Positions 45,667 to 55,233 are shown, counted from the first letter of the stretch. The stretch is 64,000 nucleotides of DNA from Gaoshiqia sediminis (GCF_025907915.1 NZ_JAPAAF010000005.1:1-64000), one strand, 5' to 3'. The notes: generated by a model from the letters alone, not told the origin. Made by a program: numbers and translations.

Positions 45667-47733
45667 TTAGTAAGAGCCCCAATATTTTCTCAAAAACCAT
45701 TCCATACAAAGTAATAAAAGAACGAAGAAAAACAACCATTTCATTACGATCACATCCTGAAAAATCAGCTGCCTGGTCTTCTGTACCTTTAGTTTCTCGT
45801 TTTCTTTTAGTTTGTCAATTAACTCATTAAACGCGTCTGTCGTGTAAAATTGGCCTCCGGTATTTCGGGCTATCTGATATAACACCTGAAAGTTGGCATT
45901 TGTGCGAGCCAGTTCCAGTTGAAGTTGGCTGACTTGAAAACTGCCTGTTTCCTGGTAGTTTGTTTCACCCAATTTCACAAAGGCTTCAAACGAATACTTA
46001 CCCGTATCTAAATTGCCCATATTCAATTTATAATGCATATCTGTCCGGTCGAATGTAAACGAGAGATTGGTACCGTTATCTGAAGTTAGACTGAGATGTA
46101 CCTCGGGTGTGTTCACCGGTTCAAAGCTATCATTAAACAATTCCGCCTGCATGATTACCGGGCTATCTTCGGCATATTCAGTTTGATAAAAAACATTGAA
46201 ATTATCCTCATTTGGCTTCAAAATCAGGTAATTCACTAATTTTTGGATCAGGTAGTCGAAAGCCTGATGAGACCCATTCTGCAGGTAATTTTGCATACGC
46301 CAGCGCCAAAGTCCTTCACCCAAAATAAAACCGCGTTTAACTCCTTGTACCCGGCCAGCCGCCAACAGCGGTCGATCCGTTTCAATGGATTGCAATCGCT
46401 GGCGAACAAGTGGTTGCAATTCTCCGTCGAGCTCAATTTCGCCAAACGGAACTGATAAGGGCGGCCAATTGGCCATCGTTCTTTGCTGTTCCTTTTCAAT
46501 CGAAAACAGGCTGAAGTTTGAATTTAAAATTGGATTGGCATATTCGTATCCAGTGATTGGTTGAAATTCCACCCCGGCCTGCAAACTGTTCAGGCGAGGG
46601 ATTGACGTGGACTGTCCGACAATGAAAAGGATTGGCCGGCGACTTTTAAGCAAATCCTCGGCCAGTGCGCCATTCGCAGCATTTTCATCCGGAAGTTGAT
46701 GCATTATCACCAGATCATATTCGGCAAAAGAAATTTCTTTTTCCTGACCTGAAATAAGATCCCAGGTATAGCTTTTTTCGTGGCCTATGGCTTGAATGAT
46801 GGCTGAAACATCCGGGTGCGTGCCATATTGCCAGACGAGAATCTTTTGTTTTTCTGAAATCACATGCACCGAAAAATCATAGCGGTTATTCGAGGTGTTC
46901 TCTTCGCCGGGAAAGGATTCAACAACAGCCGTAAAATTGTTAATACCCGTTTGGGTAGCTTTTAAACTAATCCGTTCCTGACGAAAATGTTTATCAGAAG
47001 GAATGCGGACCGTTGTTTCGTAAATTGGTTTATCAGCCTGATAAACGGTGAATTTTAACGAATTTCCGCCAGCTTTTAGAAACGACAATTCGACATCCAC
47101 AGGAAAATAACTGTCCAAATAGGCTGTTTTATTGGTGTTTATTTGAAGGATGGCTGCATCTGTCCTGAGGGTTGTGTCGCCAATTCCCACCGTGTAAACC
47201 GGAAAGGGGAGCGCACGGCTTTCAAACACCGGATCGTTGCCCGAATTGTACAGCCCATCGCCTAAAATCACCAGGCTGCCAATATCGGAAACCTGGTAGT
47301 TTTCGGTTACCGCATGTATTAAATTAGCGTAGTCGGACCGTAACGCTGAATAGTCGGGATGAACATCTTTCGCTGCCTTTTCACCAAAAGTCCAAAACTC
47401 TGGCTGATACTCGCCCAATGTCTCTTTTGCCCGGTTGATGAGCTCTTCGCTTAGTTTTTTAAATGGCTGCATCGACTGTGAATTGTCAATGGCAAATATT
47501 AACATGGGTTGGGTTCGGTATAGCTTTATCCTTCTGATGGCTGGTCCGAGCAGTAATAAGGTTAATAAAAGAATCGAGGAGAAGCGTAATGCAAATAGGA
47601 TGTGCAATTGCCTCTTCGTATAAATAGACCGATTTTTTTTGTTGCGGTAAAGCAGGTAGGACAGGGCCGCTGCAAACAGGGCACAGAAAAATACAAGCAG
47701 GAATGCGTATGGTTGATCGAAATAAATTTTCAA
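45667..47733 (-). CDS. VWA-type membrane protein with a glutamine-amidotransferase-like middle region
   Basis: A 688-residue membrane protein. Two N-terminal helices (about 10-28 and 44-63) precede a VWA-like domain with the MIDAS start 'IDNSQS' (Asp83, Ser85, Ser87). A beta-sandwich region follows, then a Rossmann-like segment ('KILVWQYGTHPDVSAIIQAI', 'YDLVIMHQLP', 'RPILFIVGQ') as in GATase1-type domains, and a single C-terminal helix (about 660-684). The layout recalls BatA-like aerotolerance proteins and large VWA membrane proteins of Bacteroidota. The start is TTG at 47733, since an in-frame stop lies just upstream and no ATG is available. A lipoprotein gene follows after 10 bp. Confidence 0.78.
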   Translation of the reverse strand: MKIYFDQPYAFLLVFFCALFAAALSYLLYRNKKNRSIYTKRQLHILFALRFSSILLLTLLLLGPAIRRIKLYRTQPMLIFAIDNSQSMQPFKKLSEELINRAKETLGEYQPEFWTFGEKAAKDVHPDYSALRSDYANLIHAVTENYQVSDIGSLVILGDGLYNSGNDPVFESRALPFPVYTVGIGDTTLRTDAAILQINTNKTAYLDSYFPVDVELSFLKAGGNSLKFTVYQADKPIYETTVRIPSDKHFRQERISLKATQTGINNFTAVVESFPGEENTSNNRYDFSVHVISEKQKILVWQYGTHPDVSAIIQAIGHEKSYTWDLISGQEKEISFAEYDLVIMHQLPDENAANGALAEDLLKSRRPILFIVGQSTSIPRLNSLQAGVEFQPITGYEYANPILNSNFSLFSIEKEQQRTMANWPPLSVPFGEIELDGELQPLVRQRLQSIETDRPLLAAGRVQGVKRGFILGEGLWRWRMQNYLQNGSHQAFDYLIQKLVNYLILKPNEDNFNVFYQTEYAEDSPVIMQAELFNDSFEPVNTPEVHLSLTSDNGTNLSFTFDRTDMHYKLNMGNLDTGKYSFEAFVKLGETNYQETGSFQVSQLQLELARTNANFQVLYQIARNTGGQFYTTDAFNELIDKLKENEKLKVQKTRQLIFQDVIVMKWLFFFVLLLLCMEWFLRKYWGSY

Positions 47734-47944
47734 TTCTCCGGATTTTTAGAACTCAAATTTAATATTCTTATGCTTACAACTGGAATCTTTCCTTTGGTTT
47801 CGGCCCTAAAATATTTGTGCGGTTTTAAATCAAGAGTTATTTTAAGGAGGATTCGTCGTTCGCAACGATCTTTCAGGCAGCGCTAAACCGCGAAAACGGA
47901 ACAATTGAATATTGATAGCTATTTTAATTAGCTAAAATGATTTG

Positions 47945-47971
47945 GCTGGGAGATGCTTCCCGGCTTTTTTT
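47945..47971 (+). terminator. Orphan intrinsic terminator in a divergent gap
   Basis: GCTGGGA pairs with TCCCGGC (one wobble) over a 6-nt loop and is followed by seven T. It lies 38 bp before the start of the gluzincin gene and no annotated plus-strand gene ends here. It implies either a small transcript in 47734-47944 or a leader/attenuator for the downstream gene. Confidence 0.6.
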
Positions 47972-48008
47972 ATCTATATTTCAAGATCATTTTTAGACCA
48001 AGCTGATT

Positions 48009-50903
48009 ATGCGACTGATTAAAATCGCGGCGCTCACCCTGTTGCTGGCTTGCCGGTTATCGTTGTTTGCGCAGTATTTTTCAACCGGCGAAGATCCGGC
48101 CGGTATTAAATGGCGGAAGATTCGTACAGCCAATTTCCAGTTGATTTTTCCGGAGGAATATGAGCAAAAAGCGATAAAGGTTGCCCACCTTTTTGAAATG
48201 GTTTACCAATTAGGATACAAAACACTTGATCACCCTCCCAAAAAGATTTCGGTGATTTTGCATACCCATACGGTTAAGTCGAATGGCTTGGTGGCTTGGT
48301 CGCCAAAACGGGTCGAACTTTTCCCTACGCCGCACCAAAAAATATATGCTCAGGATTGGTTGGAACAATTGGCCATTCACGAGTTCAGGCACGTGGTGCA
48401 AATGGATAAAATTCAGGATGAATTGCCGGCGATATTGCCAGTTTTGTTTGGCGAACAGGCCGCCGCTGCTGCGGTTGGGGCTTATTTGCCGTTTTGGTTT
48501 TTGGAAGGCGATGCCGTTATCACCGAAACTGCTTTGTCCCATGCCGGTCGGGGCCGGTTGCCCTATTTTTTGATGGAAAACAAGGCACAGGCCCTTGAAA
48601 AAGGTTTGTATTCGTATGATAAAGCGGCGCTGGGTTCGTACAAAGATTTTGTCCCCAATCGGTATAAGTTTGGTTATTGGCTGGCAGGTGGGATCCGTGA
48701 AAAATATGGCGCCACGTTGTGGTCTGAAGTTCTTGCCGAAATTGGAAGCCGTCCGTTATCTGTCAGTCCGTTGAACAGGGTGTTGAAAAAACGCACGGGC
48801 CTGGGGAAAGAAGGGCTGTACAAAATCCTGTTTCAGAATTATTTATCAGCATGGAATGCAGAACTGGAATCAACGAAGCAAACACCAACGATGCGTGTAA
48901 GTCCCGAAAATAAACAGGTTACCAATTACAGGTACGTTTCGGCAATCACCGATTCTTCATTTGTGGCTTACAAAGAAAGCCGGGATGACATTGGCCGGAT
49001 TGTGTTGGTTACCAACCGAAAAGAAAAGGTTCTCCACACACCGGGAACCATTTTCGAAGAATCGTTTTCACGGACAGGTAATTTGTTGATCTGGTCGGAA
49101 CGAAGGCTTGATTTGCGGTGGACACATGCCGATAAATCTGTGATTGTCCTTTTCAACCTGGATACCAACGCGATAAAGGAATTTCCGATGAAAGAGAAAA
49201 TCTTTAGTCCGGTGGTTTCGCCCAACCTAAATAGTTTTGCGGCAGTAACGGTAAATCATTCAAATGAATATGAACTAGGCATTTACAATTTGGAAAGCGG
49301 ACAACTTATCCGAAACTTTTCAATCCCCGGCAATCACTACCTTTTCACCCCAAGCTGGGACGATGCCGGGGAAATGCTCTATTTCATTGCGCTCTCCGAT
49401 GAAGGCAAATACCTATCTTCTCTTAACACCCAGACGGGCAAGTTCACGGAGCTAACACCTGCCCATTTTTACGATATCCGAAATCCCGAATTTCATAATA
49501 ATAAGTTGTATTTCACTTCCTCAAAAACAGGTATCGATAATATTTTTTGCCTCGATTTGAAAGCAAGGCAGATAAGTCAGCTTTCATCGGTTCCGTTTGG
49601 AGCAGATTACCCGACGGTTGTTGCTGAAAAGCTTTTCTTTAGTAATTATAATTCAAACGGTTATCATGTTGCCAGATTGAAACTGGGCGAATTATTGCAG
49701 AAACCGGATAGCGAAATTGTTCCTTACACGTATAAATTGGCCGAAGCATTGGCCGCGCAGGAAGATACCTTGCTGGATTTCAGTGTTGAAGACCCGGTTA
49801 ATTACGATACAAAGCCTTACCGAAAATTAGCCCATTTGTTCAACTTTCACAGTTGGGCTCCGGCTTACATCAATGTAAATGATCATGAAGTGAGGCCCGG
49901 CATTTCGCTGATGTCGCAAAACAAGCTGGGTACCGCCAATACACAGTTGGGGTATGAGTATGATTTGGCAGAAGAAGCCGGAAAGTATAAAATTGATTTT
50001 GAATATTCGGGATTGTTTCCGGTGATTAAGGCTGGAGTTGGATACGGAAGAAGAAGATCGGCCTACTATGAGGTTTCCAACATGGTTGACCGGCTGGGGA
50101 ATATCCTCGAAAGTGACACAACTATCCGGAATTTTTCGTGGAATGAGCTGGAATTCGAGTTGAGCAGCCGGATGCCATTCTATTTCAATAAAGGAAAATA
50201 TACGCAAATTTTGCAACCGGAGGTGAACTACAACTATCGGAAAGTGATTCATAATCAAACAACACCGGATCAGTTATACCAAGGGCATTACCATTCGATG
50301 TCGTACCGGCTTTATTTTCAAAATATTATTCGTCAGGCGGAGCTGGATATTCAGCCGGATTGGGGACAGATTGTTGAGTTTAGCTACCGGAACAGCCTGG
50401 GGGGCGGAACGGAAATTGGTGATTTGAAGGCGTTTCAGTCGTATTTGTATATTCCGGGATTGGTTTGTAACCATGGCATTCGTTTCTACAATGGTTATCA
50501 GCAAAAAAATAATAATCAAGATCTGGCTTTCTCGGATATTGTTCGGTACCCCCGTGGTTTTAACCGCTTTCAGCATGACAAGCTGTATGTGTTTGCCGCA
50601 GATTATGTCATGCCAATCTGCTATCCGGATAAAAGTTTAGGACGATTATTTTTTCTAAAACGGATACGTTCTTCCGCATTCTATGATTTTGCCCATCTGA
50701 AAGGAACTATTTACGATGAAAATGGATTAGCCAGCGGAAAATTTAGCGGCAGCCTCAAATCCGTTGGACTAGAGCTTACAGGTGATGGTCATTTCCTGCG
50801 TTTGACAGCCCCGGTATCCATCGGTATGCGTGGTATTTACATGCACGATCTTCGCGAGTTCCGAACAGAGTTGATGCTTTCAGTTAATTTTGATTCACTC
50901 TGA
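48009..50903 (+). CDS. Gluzincin-type metallopeptidase with beta-propeller and C-terminal barrel
   Basis: A 964-residue secreted protein in three parts. After a signal peptide (about 1-22) comes a peptidase-MA-like domain with an intact zinc signature: HEFRH (124-128) and 'FLEGDA' (Glu166) as third ligand. From about residue 290 a beta-propeller-like region follows ('GTIFEESFSRTGNLLIWSE', 'SFSLNTQTGKFTELTP'-type repeats), like TolB/WD40 propellers. The last third (from about 630) is strand-rich, ending 'YMHDLREFRTELMLSVNFDSL', and may be an outer-membrane barrel. Predicted to be an outer-membrane-anchored protease or processing factor; substrate unknown. The 3' end overlaps the convergent metallophosphoesterase gene by 9 bp. 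Confidence 0.75.
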   Translation: MRLIKIAALTLLLACRLSLFAQYFSTGEDPAGIKWRKIRTANFQLIFPEEYEQKAIKVAHLFEMVYQLGYKTLDHPPKKISVILHTHTVKSNGLVAWSPKRVELFPTPHQKIYAQDWLEQLAIHEFRHVVQMDKIQDELPAILPVLFGEQAAAAAVGAYLPFWFLEGDAVITETALSHAGRGRLPYFLMENKAQALEKGLYSYDKAALGSYKDFVPNRYKFGYWLAGGIREKYGATLWSEVLAEIGSRPLSVSPLNRVLKKRTGLGKEGLYKILFQNYLSAWNAELESTKQTPTMRVSPENKQVTNYRYVSAITDSSFVAYKESRDDIGRIVLVTNRKEKVLHTPGTIFEESFSRTGNLLIWSERRLDLRWTHADKSVIVLFNLDTNAIKEFPMKEKIFSPVVSPNLNSFAAVTVNHSNEYELGIYNLESGQLIRNFSIPGNHYLFTPSWDDAGEMLYFIALSDEGKYLSSLNTQTGKFTELTPAHFYDIRNPEFHNNKLYFTSSKTGIDNIFCLDLKARQISQLSSVPFGADYPTVVAEKLFFSNYNSNGYHVARLKLGELLQKPDSEIVPYTYKLAEALAAQEDTLLDFSVEDPVNYDTKPYRKLAHLFNFHSWAPAYINVNDHEVRPGISLMSQNKLGTANTQLGYEYDLAEEAGKYKIDFEYSGLFPVIKAGVGYGRRRSAYYEVSNMVDRLGNILESDTTIRNFSWNELEFELSSRMPFYFNKGKYTQILQPEVNYNYRKVIHNQTTPDQLYQGHYHSMSYRLYFQNIIRQAELDIQPDWGQIVEFSYRNSLGGGTEIGDLKAFQSYLYIPGLVCNHGIRFYNGYQQKNNNQDLAFSDIVRYPRGFNRFQHDKLYVFAADYVMPICYPDKSLGRLFFLKRIRSSAFYDFAHLKGTIYDENGLASGKFSGSLKSVGLELTGDGHFLRLTAPVSIGMRGIYMHDLREFRTELMLSVNFDSL

Positions 50904-52097
50904 CCGCAGCGTTAAAACTGTGATTTCCGGAGCCATATCAATCCGTCCCAGGAAGCCGACGCAACCAATTCCCCGGTTCACGTAAAGATATTGATTTTCA
51001 TGCCGATAAAGTCCTCCCCAATATTTTTGGATCAGGTACATTGGACTGAATTCAATTCCAGCCAACCTAATTCCAAATTGTGCGCCATGTGTATGACCAG
51101 CTAATGTCAACGGAATATTGGTTTGGTTTAGAACTTCACCTTCCCAGTGAGACGGATCATGCGACAACAAAATTTTAAATGAATTTTCAGGCACTTCCTG
51201 TAAGGCATCTTCGAGCCGGGCATATTGCGGAAAAGGCTTGTGTCCCCAGTTTTCAACGCCCACAAGGTAGAGCGAAGTATCATGCAGCGAAACTTTTACC
51301 GATTGGTTCAGCAATAAATTAAATCCCGATTCTTCCAATGATTTATTTAGATTCTGTTGGTTATCAGCTTTTTCCGCTGGTGTCTTCCAATCAGAATAAT
51401 CGCCATAATCATGATTTCCAAGAATGGCAAACTTGCCATATTTGGCATTCATCCCTTTTAACTGGTCCTCAAAGCCCTCCATTTCCTGGTAATAATTATT
51501 CACAATATCACCGGTAAACAATAGCAAATCTGCCTGTTGCCTGTTGATCTCATCGGTACAGTTTGCCAGAAAGGCGTCATCTTCAAAACTTCCTAAATGA
51601 ACGTCTGAGATTTGCACGATCTTTAATCCATTCAAAGCTTCAGGCAGATTGACAAGTCTTATTTCAACTCGCTCGGTACGGATGATTTTTCGTCCCACTG
51701 CAATGCCATAACCAATGCTGGTCAGCATGCCCAAGCTAATAATCATGCCACACAACAAAATTACCCTGGATAGAAATATCGCCCGTAGAAATCGAAATAG
51801 CGCTGCTGCTATTGTAAATAAGGTCAGTAACGATTTCGGAAAAATATTCATCACTGAAATTGAAATAACAAAATAGAAGAATTGGTAATTGGTGGTATGC
51901 CTTATTTTTTCAGGGTTAAGAAATGCCAAGAGCCATATAGCCAAAAAAGACATTGAAGTAATCCAATACAAAAAACTCACTTTGCGTTTCAATTTTTTCT
52001 CATGAACGAGCTGCACCAATCCCAAGTATGCCAACAATTCGATCATGAGGATAATGAATAAAAAGAGAAACACACTGGAAGATGGAATACCACGCAT
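50895..52097 (-). CDS. Membrane-anchored metallophosphoesterase
   Basis: About 400 residues from the ATG at 52097. Several N-terminal hydrophobic helices (starting 'VFLFLFIILMIELLAYLGLV') precede a calcineurin-like phosphoesterase domain with the full metal-ligand set: 'ISDVHLG', 'TGDIVN', 'LGNHDYGD', 'LLSHDPSHW' and 'AGHTHGAQ'. The family includes YkuE/YaeI-type phosphodiesterases acting on lipids or nucleotides at the membrane. A longer frame to an ATG at 52307 exists, but its extra residues are basic and unlike the family, so I trim it. The exact start is uncertain. Overlaps the convergent gluzincin gene by 9 bp. Confidence 0.88.
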   Translation of the reverse strand: MRGIPSSSVFLFLFIILMIELLAYLGLVQLVHEKKLKRKVSFLYWITSMSFLAIWLLAFLNPEKIRHTTNYQFFYFVISISVMNIFPKSLLTLFTIAAALFRFLRAIFLSRVILLCGMIISLGMLTSIGYGIAVGRKIIRTERVEIRLVNLPEALNGLKIVQISDVHLGSFEDDAFLANCTDEINRQQADLLLFTGDIVNNYYQEMEGFEDQLKGMNAKYGKFAILGNHDYGDYSDWKTPAEKADNQQNLNKSLEESGFNLLLNQSVKVSLHDTSLYLVGVENWGHKPFPQYARLEDALQEVPENSFKILLSHDPSHWEGEVLNQTNIPLTLAGHTHGAQFGIRLAGIEFSPMYLIQKYWGGLYRHENQYLYVNRGIGCVGFLGRIDMAPEITVLTLRSE

Positions 52098-53049
52098 AAG
52101 TAATTTTTTTAATTGGTGACATACGAAAATAAGCATCTTAAATGATAATCGTCCACTTAATGGAAGTTCTCTGATCAACTTTTTTAGTTTTAAGTGTCTA
52201 AAAAATCGTACAAAATAGGCTCTATGGGTTTGTTTGTCAGTACAGTATGGGTTGTTTTGCTCATTTTTAACTGAATGAGGATCGCGTATTTGCTCAAGCC
52301 TTGCCATATCTACGCAAATGTTGAATTTATATAGGATAAAGCCGTGTTTAAATCGAAATAAAACAATGCCGGAAAGACCAATGTCGGATCAAGAGATTTT
52401 TACAGACATGAACATTGACCTGAAAACAGGTCGATCAATAAATGTTAAAAGAGTCAACCGAAATCTTGCCTCTTAGTTGAGAATGACTACAGATTATTAT
52501 TGGCCAAATTCCCCAATATGCTGTTCGGATTCTCTGCGCATGAGCATGAGGCTGATCGGGGGAAAGCAAATGCACCATACAAAAGTGAATTAACAATTGT
52601 AACCGACCAGATCATGGCAGAATGTAATTGACAATTTACTAATATGAATAGTAGTTTTTACCATGACAACCAGGCATTTTCACAAAAACGAATTTGAATA
52701 GGAGAGGAGTAGTTTACAAAAATCACCAACGGAAATAGACAACATTTCACGGTGTATATCCAACAAAAAGTATTGATAAACAGCAATATACAATGTCTAT
52801 TTGAACTAAATATCTAAAATGAGTCGATCATGAGTAGAATAATGATCATATTCAAGTTATTTATTTACTTTAATGTATTAGTATTCAGGTATTTTATAGT
52901 ATTAAGCGAAGTGATTATTTAGGTGTGATCAGGATGATTTGAATTCGGGTACGAATTGCAGTTTACAATTCCGAATCAGTCGGGGTTAAATATGTAATTT
53001 GCCAAAAGCGATTTTATTATTACTTTTGTGAAAAGCTAAATTCACATTC
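52098..53049. other. Long gap with weak traces of coding sequence
   Basis: About 950 bp without a supportable gene (the first 210 bp could be the N-terminus of the phosphoesterase if its upstream ATG at 52307 is used). A 36-codon frame opens at ATG 52366 and ends at 52476 (start MPERPMSDQEIFTDMNIDLK). A second frame, shifted by -1, runs from about 52449 to a TGA at 52629-52631 and reads 'LLLAKFPNMLFGFSAHEHEA'. Together they look like a possible broken or very short gene, but length is within chance. A hairpin with stem TTGACCTG/CAGGTCGA lies at 52415-52434. The right end holds the XRE promoter. Confidence 0.35.
52998..53028 (+). promoter_or_regulatory. Canonical Bacteroidota promoter of the XRE regulator gene
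   Basis: TTTG at 52998-53001, a 19-bp spacer, then TACTTTTG at 53021-53028 reproduce the full -33 TTTG / -7 TAnnTTTG pattern. It is the cleanest promoter in the window and lies 21 bases before the ATG at 53050. Confidence 0.75.
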
Positions 53050-53493
53050 ATGAATAGCCGTATAAAACGTTTTATGGAATACAAAGGGTTAACTTCTTCT
53101 GAGTTGGCTGATTCTATTGGGGTGCAGCGATCGAATGTTACACATGTATTGCATGGCCGAAACAATCCTAGCTTTCCGTTTATTTCAAAACTGCTGGAAG
53201 CCTATCCCGAAATTGACGCCAAATGGCTGATTATGGGTGAAGGCGAGATGCTGGTAACCGGCACGAAGCAAGCAGCAACGCTTTTTCCCCGGGAAGAGGA
53301 GAAAACAAAAACTGTTGCCGCAGAGCCCGAAAGATTGGAAGAACCTTTGCAGAGTGAAAAAACGGTACTGCCTAAACCAACTATGGAAGCTGCGCCTCCA
53401 CCGGTTGAGCCGACTGTAATAGGCAAAGAAGTAGAGCGGATTGTCGTATTTTACACCGACCAAACTTTTAAACAATACACTCCCTTAAAATAA
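53050..53493 (+). CDS. XRE-family helix-turn-helix regulator with a disordered tail
   Basis: A 147-residue protein. Residues about 1-70 are a Cro/CI-type HTH ('FMEYKGLTSSELADSIGVQ', 'SNVTHVLHGRNNPSFPFI', 'DAKWLIMGEGEM'). A Pro/Glu-rich linker of about 60 residues follows, then a short hydrophobic strand near the end ('ERIVVFYTDQTFKQY') that may be an interaction tail. It is located directly upstream of pyrK-pyrD on the same strand, 37 bp away, yet a separate -7 box precedes pyrK. Regulation of pyrimidine genes is possible but not shown. Confidence 0.88.
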   Translation: MNSRIKRFMEYKGLTSSELADSIGVQRSNVTHVLHGRNNPSFPFISKLLEAYPEIDAKWLIMGEGEMLVTGTKQAATLFPREEEKTKTVAAEPERLEEPLQSEKTVLPKPTMEAAPPPVEPTVIGKEVERIVVFYTDQTFKQYTPLK

Positions 53494-53502
53494 TTTTTCT
53501 CC

Positions 53503-53510
53503 TATCTTTG
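53503..53510 (+). promoter_or_regulatory. -7 box of pyrK
   Basis: TATCTTTG matches TAnnTTTG and lies 20 bases before the pyrK ATG, so pyrK-pyrD can be transcribed independently of the XRE gene. Confidence 0.55.
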
Positions 53511-53530
53511 CCGGCAAATAATTAGTCGGA

Positions 53531-54310
53531 ATGAAAAAAACTGTTCAGGAGCTTGTGCTCATCGAAAATACTCAGTTAAATCATGACAATTTTCGGTTGG
53601 TATTACAAGCCGGATCCGAACTGCCTGAAATATTTCCCGGGCAATTTGTAAATGTTGAGATAAAAAAAGCAACGGAGATTTTCCTGCGCCGGCCATTTTC
53701 GGTATTGGATGTTGACTATCAAAACAGGACTTTCTCCTTGTTGGTGAAGATTCTGGGACGAGGCTCACGAGTTTTGACGACTTATCAGCCAGGCGATAAA
53801 ATCAGCGTTATATATCCCTTGGGAAAAGGGTTTTCGCAACCGGAAACTACCGATAAAGTCTTATTAATTGGTGGAGGAAGCGGAGTTGCTCCCATGCTTT
53901 TTCTTTCAAAAGTTTGCGGTTTGAACCCGGAAAATGTACATATTTTACTTGGTGCCCGCAGTATTGCCGATCATGTGGACGTCAGCGCCTACCAACACAA
54001 CGGCAAGTTTTATTTTACCACCGAAGATGGCAGCTTGGGCGAGAAAGGCTTTGTCACTAATCACTCTATGTACAAAAGTGAATTGTCAACTTTCAATAAA
54101 ATTTACACCTGTGGTCCCGATGCCATGATGAAAGCAATTGCCAAGGATGCGGCAAAGGCTGGTGTTTTTTGTGAAGTGTCACTGGAAAACATGATGGCGT
54201 GTGGATTTGGGGTTTGCCTGTGTTGTGTGGAAAAAACCACATCAGGACACAAATGTGTATGTACTGACGGACCTGTATTCAATATTAAAGAACTAACATG
54301 GCAGATTTAA
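53531..54310 (+). CDS. pyrK: Dihydroorotate dehydrogenase electron-transfer subunit
   Basis: A 259-residue iron-sulfur flavoprotein that passes electrons from the PyrD subunit to NAD+ in type 1B dihydroorotate dehydrogenase. The FAD domain has '[12 protein letters not shown]', the NAD domain has '[15 protein letters not shown]' and '[13 protein letters not shown]'. The [2Fe-2S] ligands lie in '[15 protein letters not shown]' and the following 'HKCVC'. The length is normal. Its 3' end overlaps the pyrD start by 13 bp, so the two are translationally coupled, as is usual for this enzyme. Confidence 0.96.
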   Translation: MKKTVQELVLIENTQLNHDNFRLVLQAGSELPEIFPGQFVNVEIKKATEIFLRRPFSVLDVDYQNRTFSLLVKILGRGSRVLTTYQPGDKISVIYPLGKGFSQPETTDKVLLIGGGSGVAPMLFLSKVCGLNPENVHILLGARSIADHVDVSAYQHNGKFYFTTEDGSLGEKGFVTNHSMYKSELSTFNKIYTCGPDAMMKAIAKDAAKAGVFCEVSLENMMACGFGVCLCCVEKTTSGHKCVCTDGPVFNIKELTWQI

Positions 54311-55212
54311 GTGTAAAAATAAAAGATCTGGTTTTTAAAAATCCGGTATTAACAGCTTCGGGAACCTGTGGATTTGGAGAGGAAATAGCCGATTTTGTTG
54401 ACTTGTCTGAACTGGGAGGTGTGGTGATGAAAGGTACAACCCTAAAGCATCGCGAAGGAAACAACTATCCAAGGATGGCCGAAACTCCTTCGGGAATGTT
54501 GAATGCCGTGGGTTTGCAAAATAAGGGAGTTGATAATTTTATCCGGAATATTTACCCGAATATAAAAGATATTGAAACCAATTTTATTGTGAATGTGAAT
54601 GGTTCAACAATTGAAGAATATGTTGAATTAACGGAGCGTATCAATGAATTGGACAAGATTCCGGCTATCGAGCTAAACATTAGTTGTCCGAACGTGAAGG
54701 AAGGAGGCATGGCATTCGGAGTTAGCTGTCCTTCAGCCGAAGCCGTTGTGCGGGCAGTACGGGCAGTTTACAGCAAACCTCTAATTGTAAAGCTATCGCC
54801 CAACGTAACCAATATTGCTGAAATTGCCCGTGCTGTTGAATCTCAGGGAGCCGACAGTGTGTCGTTAGTCAATACTTTTTTAGGAATGGCCATTGATGCC
54901 GAATCACGAAAACCGGTACTTTCAACGATCACTGGCGGTTTATCCGGTCCGGCCATTAAGCCCATTGCATTGCGCATGGTTTGGCAGGTTGCCCAGGCTG
55001 TAAAAATTCCGGTAATCGGAATGGGGGGAATTATGAATGCCACCGATGCCATCGAGTTTATTCTGGCAGGTGCCTCTGCCGTACAAATCGGTACAGGTAT
55101 TTTTATCGATCCAACATTGCCTGTTCAAGTAGTAGCTGGTATAAATGATTACCTGGACAGGCACAACATGAATTCCTTTAATGAATTAATTGGTAGTTTA
55201 CAAATCGGCTAA
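54298..55212 (+). CDS. pyrD: Dihydroorotate dehydrogenase, catalytic subunit (class 1B)
   Basis: A 304-residue class 1B PyrD that oxidises dihydroorotate to orotate in pyrimidine synthesis, using NAD+ through PyrK. The FMN barrel has '[19 protein letters not shown]' (two adjacent motifs), '[17 protein letters not shown]' with the active-site Cys in the family's 'NxSCPN' segment, '[10 protein letters not shown]', 'SLVNTF' and '[15 protein letters not shown]'. It follows and overlaps pyrK. The serine hydrolase gene starts 21 bp later on the same strand, so read-through is possible. Confidence 0.97.
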   Translation: MADLSVKIKDLVFKNPVLTASGTCGFGEEIADFVDLSELGGVVMKGTTLKHREGNNYPRMAETPSGMLNAVGLQNKGVDNFIRNIYPNIKDIETNFIVNVNGSTIEEYVELTERINELDKIPAIELNISCPNVKEGGMAFGVSCPSAEAVVRAVRAVYSKPLIVKLSPNVTNIAEIARAVESQGADSVSLVNTFLGMAIDAESRKPVLSTITGGLSGPAIKPIALRMVWQVAQAVKIPVIGMGGIMNATDAIEFILAGASAVQIGTGIFIDPTLPVQVVAGINDYLDRHNMNSFNELIGSLQIG

Positions 55213-55233
55213 TCGCTAATTTACATTTGTATA

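Noticed and set aside
47602-47886. 94-codon plus-strand ORF antisense to the start of the VWA-type gene
   Set aside because: Most of it is antisense to a convincing membrane protein gene, with no motif; the orphan terminator near 47945 is reported separately.
52098-52307. N-terminal extension of the metallophosphoesterase to the ATG at 52307
   Set aside because: The added 70 residues are basic and polar before the first membrane helix and are unlike the family; the ATG at 52097 is preferred, but without strong proof.
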